From the NCBI GenBank assembly GCA_900642245.1, contig CAAAJI010000287.1, forward strand, positions 44,100 through 57,454: a DNA stretch of 13,355 nucleotides, given 5' to 3'. The notes beneath the pieces are model-generated. The model was given only the letters and a program-made list of their open reading frames with translations. It had not been told where the DNA came from and did not search any database. Positions 1-6,415 of this stretch are shown here, piece by piece. Numbering within the stretch: position 1 is the first letter of the stretch; every line of letters starts with the position of its first letter. The stretch is from Fragilaria radians (Eukaryota; Bacillariophyta; Fragilariophyceae; Fragilariales; Fragilariaceae). The translations under genes and the position numbers were made by a program.

Positions 1-1
1 G

Positions 2-955
2 ACATTTGCTGTGATTGGGGCGGGTCCAACAGGTGTAGAATTTGCAGCCGAGCTGCGAGACTTTGTGGAGCAAGATGGTCCAAAGTATTATCCAAATTTA
101 CTGAAATATGTCCGAATCAAAATAATCGAGGCATCTAAAGGAGTTCTTGCGCCCTTTGACAAATCTCTGCAAGATGAAGCAATCAAAAAGTTTCAACGAG
201 ACATTACAATCAATGATCCATTTGTGCGAAAGCAATTCCCAAAAGATTTCCATCTCACAGAATTACTATTGGAGACCTCTGTGAAAGAAGTGCAAGACAG
301 TGTTATTGAACTCAACGATGGTAGATCTTTAAGCTACGGTCTTGCTGTTTGGGCTGCAGGTAACGGTCCCCTCCCATTGACACTTCAACTTATTGAGAGC
401 CTTGGTACAGACCAAGCAAAGGAACAAAATGGAGCAAGGGGTCGTGTAGCAATCGATCCATGGTGTCGAGTCCTGGGATCAAATGGCAAGATTTTGGCGT
501 TTGGCGATTGCAGTTACATTACTACAGGTCAACTTCCTGCCACAGCTCAGGTTGCCTCACAACAGGGAGAATATTTAGCCAGCCTTTTCAATAAGCAATA
601 TAACTTCAGTCCAATTCCTACAGAAGAGGGAATTGTACCGCCCCCAATCAAAGATCCAAATCACCGATTCTCCCTGTCTGAAGCAATTGCTAGTTTTGCA
701 AGTCAAGCAGAGGACTATGCTAAGCCATTTCAATTTTTGAATTTGGGTATTTTGGCTTATACTGGTGGAGGGTCTGCTTTGGCACAGGTTACAGTGGCTC
801 CAGAAACACCAAACATCCAAGGCAAGGGTAAATTTGGAAATGCTGTGTGGCAAAGTGTTTACCTAGCAAAGCAAGTTTCTTGGAGAAACCGCATCCTAGT
901 GATGAATGATTGGGCCAAGAAACAACTTTTTGGGAGAGATATAACTCAATTTTAA
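2..955 (+). CDS. Type II NADH:quinone oxidoreductase (NDH-2), 5'-truncated
   Basis: NDH-2 is a single-subunit, non-proton-pumping flavoenzyme that passes electrons from NADH to quinone at an organelle membrane. The frame is open from base 2, so the N-terminus, including the first (FAD) GxGxxG, lies outside the window. Visible is the second Rossmann motif VIGAGPTGVEF (about nt 11-43) for the nicotinamide nucleotide. Next come the late FAD motif KILAFGDCS (488-514), with the Asp expected to contact the flavin, and the family block LPATAQVASQQGEYLA (about 534-581). The C-terminus WRNRILVMNDWAKKQLFGRDITQF-like helix (about 882-952; key residues WRNR, W and GRD) is the usual amphipathic membrane anchor. 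No EF-hand insertion is seen in this part and no intron is needed. Localisation cannot be judged without the presequence. The family call is secure; which paralogue it is remains unknown. Confidence 0.93.
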   Translation, partial: TFAVIGAGPTGVEFAAELRDFVEQDGPKYYPNLLKYVRIKIIEASKGVLAPFDKSLQDEAIKKFQRDITINDPFVRKQFPKDFHLTELLLETSVKEVQDSVIELNDGRSLSYGLAVWAAGNGPLPLTLQLIESLGTDQAKEQNGARGRVAIDPWCRVLGSNGKILAFGDCSYITTGQLPATAQVASQQGEYLASLFNKQYNFSPIPTEEGIVPPPIKDPNHRFSLSEAIASFASQAEDYAKPFQFLNLGILAYTGGGSALAQVTVAPETPNIQGKGKFGNAVWQSVYLAKQVSWRNRILVMNDWAKKQLFGRDITQF

Positions 956-1289
956 AGCATCAAAATATATCATGCATGGAAAAAGGGACAAATCAATACA
1001 TCAAAACAAAGAAATATGCATCTAATGAAAAGAGTCCAAAAGCAGCACAAAATCAAAGTCATAGGTTATTTGAAAGAAGAAAGAACCTAAAGTTTAACAC
1101 ATATTCTAATTGCATAGATCAGTTTCAAAATCTTTTAGGCATTGGGTATGGAAATGATTTTAAGATAGTCAAAATTTTAAAATCATAATATGTCAAATCA
1201 AGGTGATGGGACCAAACTAAAGCACTACTTTTTTGAGATACTAAGTTGAATTATAGCATTGCTTCAATTTTGATTGATTTCAGGATTGC

Positions 1290-1303
1290 TTCCTAAATAG
1301 GAA
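1290..1303. repeat. Short palindrome TTCCTA-AA-TAGGAA
   Basis: Six-base perfect arms separated by two bases. In AT-rich DNA this can arise by chance; no function is assigned. Confidence 0.4.
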
Positions 1304-1364
1304 TATGATCAATTAGAGTTGAATCTAAGCATGATGTTGATGATCCTGTGTTTGATCCATGAGA

Positions 1365-1411
1365 TGTTGCTTTTGCAACAAAGAACGGGCTCAGTTGCCT
1401 CCTTGTTGCAA
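1365..1411. repeat. Hairpin TGTTGC-TTTT-GCAACA with alternative partner downstream
   Basis: A perfect 6-bp stem with a TTTT loop occupies 1365-1380. Its right arm is also part of TTGCAACAA (1373-1381), whose exact reverse complement TTGTTGCAA lies at 1403-1411, so two mutually exclusive foldings are possible. No gene or terminator context supports a role. Confidence 0.4.
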
Positions 1412-1581
1412 GATCTTCATTATCCAAGTGTAAAATCAAAGAGATTTCTGACTCATTTCTCTATAGGTTATAGCATTTAGTCTTACTCAGAGATACTACT
1501 CAATCCTTCTAACATTCTCTTTTGTTGAAAGGTTACACTTCAATTTCCAAGGTTATTGCACTTGTTTTTTTTCAGTTTTTT

Positions 1582-1610
1582 CAATCTAGAAAATGATGAT
1601 CACTAGATTG
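1582..1610. repeat. Inverted repeat CAATCTAG / CTAGATTG
   Basis: Perfect 8-bp arms (1582-1589 and 1603-1610) separated by 13 bases, just after a T-rich tract. It may be chance or the remnant of a small inverted-repeat element; no target-site duplication was recognised. Confidence 0.4.
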
Positions 1611-2201
1611 CCAAATCCAGACTGAAGCAGGATTGGATGAACAGAAATCACATCCTACTCCACAAGACATAATGAGAAGCAACACGGGAGAAATTGAAAC
1701 AATGGTAATACCTTTTCAGGGGCTGTGCCCGGAAAAAGTAGGTAGCATTTTTGAAACCTCATCATTTATGGAACTTACCCATGAAGCGGTTAATGATATT
1801 GCTTAAATCTTATGTGGATATGGTTAAAGAGCATTAAGAAATGATCCGTAATGTAAGTGAGCTTTGGAAAATTGAGACAATCAACCAAAGCATCTTGTAG
1901 TACATATCCCCTTAGGGATTGGATATGACACACTTTAGAAGGAAAGAATTACTTTTGAGCTTTGAGATGATCAAGAAACTGGAGCCCTGATTCATACATT
2001 TGAAGTGCACTATAGATACGAATGGTAAAAATTGATTAAGAACAATATACCAAAATAGGAAACATAAACATTAACCCTAATGGAAGCTTTATGACACTTT
2101 TTCTGCCAACGACGCATTACCTACGATTTTGTAAAATTACAAGCTCGAAAAAAATATGGTACAGGCAATGGCATCCTTTTTCTGAAGACTTTTCCACCAT
2201 A

Positions 2202-2209
2202 ATGTAATG
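2202..2209 (+). promoter_or_regulatory. Start-stop upstream frame ATGTAATG overlapping the main start
   Basis: ATG at 2202 is followed directly by TAA (2205-2207), whose last A is the first base of the ATG that starts the 189-residue protein. Minimal start-stop frames can stall ribosomes in eukaryotic leaders. Whether it acts here depends on the unknown transcript start. Confidence 0.4.
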
Positions 2210-2776
2210 TCTAGTCCTGACAAAGGGTCCAAGCTTGCTGCTGCCGCTGAAGAGCTTATCAAAGCAGCTGGTTCTTATGTTGAAGTAGAGTCACTTCGAT
2301 ATGGTAGGGAAACTGTGGACGAATTGAAGCTACTTTCGAAAGGTGTCACAACCGATGGAACTTCATTGACATCCTTAAAGGGCTCGTTTGAAGATAAAAT
2401 AAATACACTGAATCAATCCATCTTACTTCTGAAGAAAGAAATTAACCTTATGGAAAGCAACCGATCGCTTTTGGAAAAGAACCGATCGCTTGAATGGGCG
2501 ATTTCAAACGCGGGGATTGGATCATTTAAGTATTGTGAAAAATCCACTGGGGTTATTTTGGATAGCACCGACCTTGCCAGGAAGATTTTGATGTCTTTTC
2601 GGAAAGGAATGGGCTATTATATCACTGATCGTAGTATGTCTTACTATTATGCAGACCAACAAAACCAGCATTCTGAGGAAGAGAAGAAATTTCGGGATGC
2701 CTTAAGCAACCAAATTTTCGATTTGACTAGCCGAAAGCCCAGAATTGATGATAAGTTTGCGATATTCTATGAATAA
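2207..2776 (+). CDS. Hypothetical coiled-coil protein, 189 aa
   Basis: I do not recognise a named domain. Residues 1-25 are Ala-rich and probably helical. Residues about 60-98 (KINTLNQSILLLKKEI onward) have heptad spacing and look like a coiled coil, with a seven-residue duplication NRSLLEK/NRSLEWA at 85-98. Residues 96-189 look globular, with aromatic and basic patches (GMGYYITDRSMSYYYAD, LTSRKPR) and an acidic end. This long-helix plus compact C-terminal layout may belong to a diatom-specific family, but that is inference. No signal peptide or membrane span is visible. The ATG at 2207 is the first in frame after a stop at 2183, and it overlaps a minimal ATG-TAA upstream frame. The gene converges on the minus-strand gene ending at 3347. 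Confidence 0.7.
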   Translation: MSSPDKGSKLAAAAEELIKAAGSYVEVESLRYGRETVDELKLLSKGVTTDGTSLTSLKGSFEDKINTLNQSILLLKKEINLMESNRSLLEKNRSLEWAISNAGIGSFKYCEKSTGVILDSTDLARKILMSFRKGMGYYITDRSMSYYYADQQNQHSEEEKKFRDALSNQIFDLTSRKPRIDDKFAIFYE

Positions 2777-3346
2777 GGTAGAGCATGGAAATCTCTTTCA
2801 AGTATTCAAGGAAGTATAAAACGATGGAATTTTGCTTAGCGTTGCGTGAAGCCTAAAATAAATGTCGACACATATGTGTAGATACATTTATATTCCTTAA
2901 CACTGATTTACAACAAGAACTTGACAACCAAAGGCAAAGTTATTTTGCTTTTCCTCAACTTGTATCGTGATTTTTCCGCAAAAATGTATATATTGATTTC
3001 ATGTACAGAAATGTGACCGAATAGGTGTGATGGAAATTACATTGCAGAAATCTATAACGTGCCCATACCTTGCCTTGCTCCTTCTCCCCAAAGCCATTGA
3101 CGTAACAGCGGCGTTTTATGATGCTCTTTAAATCTCTAAAGCAAAAGAATAATTCTATGTATAACATTATTAACCGGATTATTTGACCACTTAGATTGGA
3201 AAGTACGACCATAGTTATCATGTTAATGAAGGGTTATCATTTTGATGGCTGTGCTCAAAGGGTGTTCTAGTATTTGCATTAATGATAGAGCTCATACTCT
3301 TCATGATGAATTTTCAACAACATGCACGGATATATTGAAATTGGTG
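2777..3346. other. Intergenic region between convergent genes
   Basis: This is the shared 3' space of the coiled-coil gene (+) and the hydrolase-like gene (-). It holds one strong palindrome, ACACATATGTGT (2868-2879), inside a longer imperfect one (2861-2888). The 88-codon minus-strand frame at 2955-3221 has no recognisable features and I do not call it a gene. Confidence 0.6.
2861..2888. repeat. Palindrome centred on ACACATATGTGT
   Basis: A perfect 12-base palindrome (2868-2879) is extended by AATGT and ACATT flanks, giving an imperfect 28-base hairpin about 90 bases after the stop codon at 2776. It may form a hairpin in a 3' untranslated region. Confidence 0.45.
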
Positions 3347-4069
3347 TCATAAGACGTTGTCTTCTATCCATCGAATGACTAAGGGAAGTATTTTTTCAAT
3401 TTCAATCAATTTGGAAAAGTGTACCTCTCCATGTGGGCTATTCGGATTGTTATGTCGTAATACCGTCGCCAAAGATTGATCCTCCATTGAAGGAATAGTT
3501 GATACAACAAACATTGGTATAACTCCTGCTTCTAATTTCAATTTCCTAGTCTCAATATCCATTTGAAGACTTTGCAACATTGCCCTTTCTCGGTTTGATT
3601 CCAAAGAATACATTTTCTGCAGTGAATCCAAACAATCCGACGGTAAAGGTTCTACAATAGGATCCACCATGATAAGGCCAGCAAGAGGAAGACTTTCCAA
3701 GTAGTATTGAGCTAGTAATGAAACTGTGGGACCCCTAGTCATCAGCACGATCGCCGGGAAACTGGCAAGGTCTTGTTTCATTTCGTGAAGTGCTTCCTTC
3801 ATGCTAGGAGGATTCAAATATTGGTGACAAAAATGAATGCCGTGCTCCGAAGGAAGGCAGTCTCGGAGTAGTGTCCCCCAAGACCCTGGATACAATCCTT
3901 GATCTTCCAAGAACACAAATGTGCAAGGCTTTTCTGGAACTTTGGACACTATAGGGGGCTCAATCGATTCCGTAATGAGAGTTCTCTTTTGCCATGATTC
4001 ACATCTACGAAGCGAATTGAATAGAGAGAGATGATTCGATCTCCACGTTCCTCGAACAAATGAAAGCAT
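3347..4069 (-). CDS. Alpha/beta-hydrolase-fold protein, probably non-catalytic, 240 aa
   Basis: The fold is suggested by FVFLEDQGLYPGSW (residues 51-64, the strand and turn that normally carry HG), AIVLMTRGPTVSLLAQYYLES (106-126, the nucleophile elbow region), LAGLIMVDP (129-137), MFVVSTIPSMED (186-197) and VHFSKLIEIEKILPLVIRWIED (216-237). The last aligns with the usual catalytic-His segment and final helix. At the elbow the usual G-x-S-x-G reads T-R-G-P-T, putting Gly113 in the Ser position, and the HG oxyanion motif is ED. His217 is kept. Residues 1-34 are rich in Arg and Ser and poor in acidic residues, consistent with a mitochondrial presequence. The frame is single-exon, starting at ATG 4069. 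Fold assignment is by pattern; lost activity is inferred. A binding or scaffold role, or a divergent active site, is possible. Confidence 0.68.
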   Translation of the reverse strand: MLSFVRGTWRSNHLSLFNSLRRCESWQKRTLITESIEPPIVSKVPEKPCTFVFLEDQGLYPGSWGTLLRDCLPSEHGIHFCHQYLNPPSMKEALHEMKQDLASFPAIVLMTRGPTVSLLAQYYLESLPLAGLIMVDPIVEPLPSDCLDSLQKMYSLESNRERAMLQSLQMDIETRKLKLEAGVIPMFVVSTIPSMEDQSLATVLRHNNPNSPHGEVHFSKLIEIEKILPLVIRWIEDNVL

Positions 4070-4689
4070 TCATGAACCTGGCAACAAGGGCACCAAAGTT
4101 GGAAAAGTATGCCTCTCAATTTCCGCCGTTTCTTGTCCGTTATCGCAGAAACCTTATCCAAGGAAGAGAATCATCGAAAACATATTTTGACAGCGTATCA
4201 AGGAAAGATAGCTCGATAAACATTCTATCCACACTTCTGCAATTCTATTCTTACTGGGGAGTTGGAAATGTAATAATACAATAATTCAGATCAAAGCAAA
4301 ATTCAATTCAAAAATGCTACTTTAATTTGGAGTATATTATATTTATGAACACTGTAACCAGAGAAATAGCTTCTAATTTATTTTACAAGGCATTAATTGA
4401 CCAAGATTTTCATGAAAGACTACACATAACCTACAAATTTGGGATCGGCATTATTCTTAAAGTGATATCATTGTTGAGTGAACCCACCAACCGAAAGAAT
4501 TTTGCCCGGTTGGATAATGATAGAACTGAAATTTTTCAAAGATTCAAAATATGGACCTTTGGTGGGTTATTAGACCCTATATAATTAAAATCACTTTCCT
4601 CTGTAACATGCAATTTTCCCTGCAGATATACTTCATGGTCAGACTATTCAGAGACGCAGTCTATTAAACTTAAATGCATTGGGTTCACC
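4070..4689. other. Intergenic region, no convincing gene
   Basis: The first part is the upstream region of the minus-strand hydrolase-like gene and should hold its promoter; no clear element is visible. Plus-strand frames at 4060-4284 and 4327-4584 have no recognisable domain. The second contains the nested inverted repeats at 4481-4568 and may be part of the decayed mobile element that follows. Confidence 0.5.
4481..4568. repeat. Nested inverted repeats
   Basis: AACCCACCAA (4481-4490) is matched by its exact reverse complement TTGGTGGGTT (4559-4568), a 10-bp pair. Overlapping the left arm, CCAACCG (4487-4493) pairs with CGGTTGG (4507-4513). The two stems share four bases, so they compete. 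They lie upstream of the copia-like fragment. Confidence 0.5.
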
Positions 4690-5080
4690 AATAATATGTT
4701 AAGTCCATCACGTCGGTTAGGACTTAAATCCACCCCAGATTCTACGTGTGGTATCTTCCTTGGATACATTCCTGTGCATTCAAGTTGGATATCTTGGCCT
4801 TACATCTGGACTGATCTTCACAGCTTCTCGCTGTCTTTGGTGGGCACTTCTCCAGAGTATAGACATTTTCTTAGAGCGAAAATCCAACTGCGTCGTGGAT
4901 TGCTTTTTTGTTGAGACTTTTATCTATGACATCATGGTCCACTTTCTTGACGATTGGCTTTCCCTGATGGTGCAAAAGAGAAATAATAATGGTAATTGGA
5001 ATAACTTAACAAAAAACCTCAATTCATTGGTTTCTATATACTATTCTCCTGAACATATATTTCATGGTAAAGTCTAACCT
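4690..5080 (+). mobile_element. Decayed Ty1/copia retrotransposon fragment
   Basis: The translation from 4696 contains SPSRRLGLKSTPDSTCGIFL followed by GYIPVHSS (to 4785). This resembles the segment after the integrase core in copia polyproteins, where a conserved P-R-S-x-x-G-x-FLGY-S-P-x-HSS block occurs. Similarity then moves to the next frame (from 4784: VGYLGLTSGLIF), resembling the following V-G-L-V-x-N-L-x-T-G block. A later piece, VHFLDDWLSLMV (about 4937-4972), resembles the VVFDDWF stretch. Frame changes and stop codons show it is inactive. No LTR, primer-binding site, protease or reverse transcriptase is seen. The imperfect 14-base direct repeats ATATAYTTCATGGT at 4626 and 5055 could be coincidental. 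The assignment rests on short motif matches. Confidence 0.5.
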
Positions 5081-5333
5081 TCATATTGATGTACTCCTTT
5101 TTTCAGTTCAAATAGCTGAGCATTCAAGCCGGTTTTTCTATTAGACAACTTTGTAGGCTCAAAAAGTGCTACAACAACAGCGAGTTATATTTAGTGCTCT
5201 AATTAATCATCATTTGCGTTGCTCTCCGAGCATGAAATCTGGGTATTTAAGTACAAGTAATTAAATTGAAATTTTTCATTAATCAATTTTTTTCTTTCCA
5301 TCCAAGAATTAGTTTCCCGGGACAATCTATAGA
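5081..5333. other. AT-rich spacer
   Basis: No feature is recognised. A minus-strand frame (5203-5475) crosses it but has neither a domain nor coding character. Confidence 0.5.
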
Positions 5334-5541
5334 ATGGGTAATGCAACCGATGATGGCTTCGATTGCGCTCCAAGAATACGCTGCTCTTTAAAGCGTCATC
5401 ATGAAGAGAATACTTATATCGTTCTGGCCAACAAGATAAGTAAGATACATAAACTGGTTTATCATGGGCATACATTTTATCTTCCTTTTCACTGCAGACA
5501 ATCTTTTAAATTTGTTATCAATTTCTGCGCACAGTATATAA
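5334..5541 (+). CDS. Possible two-exon small gene, 49 aa
   Basis: An ATG at 5334 (MGNATDDGFDCAPRIRC at the start) opens an exon that could end at 5439. A GTAAGA donor starts at 5440. A pyrimidine-rich tract ending in CTGCAG gives an acceptor at 5497, so the intron would be 58 nt, close to the 59-64 nt introns of the EDR2_C gene. Exon 2 would add NNLLNLLSISAHSI and stop at 5539-5541. MGN at the start could permit N-myristoylation. Reading through without splicing gives a 78-residue frame to 5570. No homologue is recognised, and it may be a gene relic or coincidence. Confidence 0.22.
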
Positions 5542-5614
5542 CACGTATTCTTGGTGCGATAAGGGTTTGAGGCTTACTTATGTATCAACCAACCTTCGTA
5601 ATTCACTTATCCGC

Positions 5615-6334
5615 TTAAGCCTTAGCATTTCGAGATGATACATTTGACAAAATCATGAGCCAGAAAAATGAGACTAATGCAATGAAAGGAATTCGTAAGT
5701 GAATTGGGACGAATCCGAATGTAAGAATTTGAACTGGTGTCCAAATTATCCAGTACCGTATCAGCAAACCTTCAGTTTGGACATGATTGATGTATTTCGT
5801 AATGCCATCCACCAAAGACTCATTGGGAGATACCAAGGATTTCATCATATACGCAACAGGAAGGCACAACAAGGGAGTCAAAACAAGCATATCTGTCGCT
5901 ACCTGCTCCAGTACGTTTGTCCACGACACAGAATCGCCAAAAAACTTTGGAAACAAAGAGTTGTAAAGATATTCTTGAACACAACCTTGATATATGCCTC
6001 CATACAAAAGAAATCCAACATTTCTTTGAAAATCAAAATCTAAACTTTTGGGAATGGCTATTAGAGCATCATCCTTTCGTTGCTTTTGGACCAAAAAATC
6101 TGCGGCAGACGCCTTAAAGCTACACGTCATAAAGGCAGCGAAATACGGTTGGTTCTGATAGAAGTTATCGATGACATTAGCTGCGTCTGTGACCTCAAAG
6201 GAATTTCGTTTTATACTTGTTGATCGCAATGTTGGAAGCAAGGGGCTTCGTAGAGAATAGGCCTGTATCTCTGACAATGTGACAGTCCATATTGAAAGAA
6301 TATGCAAGAGAATATAAATCATATTGTCACGCAT
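5615..6334 (-). CDS. Mpv17/PMP22-family membrane protein, possibly plastid-targeted, 239 aa
   Basis: Mpv17/PMP22 proteins are four-helix membrane proteins of mitochondria, peroxisomes and plastids; some form channels, but their cargo is mostly unknown. Family features in order are the first helix region YFAAFMTCSFKASAADFLVQ (64-83), the NVGFLLYGGIYQG segment (105-117), EQVATDMLVLTPLL (143-156), and the C-terminal signature WTPVQILTFGFVPIHLR (198-214) followed by a last hydrophobic helix with FFW (223-225). The N-terminus is a hydrophobic signal-like stretch (about 5-20) ending IQA-YSLRS. It is followed by a Ser/Arg/Lys-rich segment, which fits the diatom bipartite plastid presequence (an aromatic residue after Ala at cleavage). 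The gene is single-exon. An upstream frame overlaps the start codon. The family is secure; the compartment is inferred. Confidence 0.88.
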   Translation of the reverse strand: MRDNMIYILLHILSIWTVTLSEIQAYSLRSPLLPTLRSTSIKRNSFEVTDAANVIDNFYQNQPYFAAFMTCSFKASAADFLVQKQRKDDALIAIPKSLDFDFQRNVGFLLYGGIYQGCVQEYLYNSLFPKFFGDSVSWTNVLEQVATDMLVLTPLLCLPVAYMMKSLVSPNESLVDGITKYINHVQTEGLLIRYWIIWTPVQILTFGFVPIHLRIPFIALVSFFWLMILSNVSSRNAKA

Positions 6335-6414
6335 TCAAATAGAATAAGAATATGTGTCCTAATAATGCAAGAAGCCAACATGCTACCACGTCGAGAGAGT
6401 GGCGTGTCACGCAT
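6319..6414 (-). promoter_or_regulatory. Upstream frame overlapping the Mpv17-like start codon
   Basis: On the minus strand an ATG at 6414 opens a 31-codon frame (MRDTPLSRRGSMLASC at the start). It passes through the main ATG at 6334 in another frame and stops at 6321-6319. If transcribed, an overlapping upstream frame of this type would lower translation of the main protein. The 11-base sequence around both ATGs is identical. Confidence 0.35.
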
Positions 6415-6415
6415 T
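6325..6415. repeat. Direct repeat TGTCACGCATT carrying a start codon
   Basis: Identical 11-base copies at 6325-6335 and 6405-6415, 80 bases apart. On the minus strand each reads AATGCGTGACA, so both encode Met-Arg-Asp starts in different frames. The distal copy is also part of the palindrome GCGTG-T-CACGC (6402-6412). Confidence 0.5.

Larger units (their letters stand above)
956..2206. other. Gene-poor intergenic stretch
   Basis: No convincing gene is seen in this AT-rich stretch between the NDH-2 gene and the coiled-coil gene. Short open frames (for example to 1188) have low-complexity, Lys/Asn-rich translations that match nothing I know. There are three small perfect palindromes or inverted repeats (around 1290, 1365-1411 and 1582-1610), listed separately. 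From about 1690 to 2000 the plus strand has moderately long open runs interrupted by stops and one frame change, which could be a decayed coding fragment. Confidence 0.6.

Noticed and set aside
910..1188. 92-codon plus-strand frame overlapping the NDH-2 end
   Set aside because: It overlaps a secure gene in another frame, and its translation is low-complexity, rich in Lys/Asn/Ser, with no domain.
1338..1451. C/D-box-like TGATGA and CTGA motifs as a possible snoRNA
   Set aside because: No terminal stem, no proper C'/D' pair, and such motifs are frequent by chance in this composition.
2955..3221. 88-codon minus-strand frame
   Set aside because: No recognisable domain and no splice context; it lies in the shared 3' space of two convergent genes.
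4060..4284. 74-codon plus-strand frame
   Set aside because: It overlaps the start of the hydrolase-like gene antisense and lies in its promoter region; no domain or conserved pattern is seen.
5699..6117. Two plus-strand frames inside the Mpv17-like gene
   Set aside because: They are antisense shadows of a gene whose family signature is clear on the minus strand.
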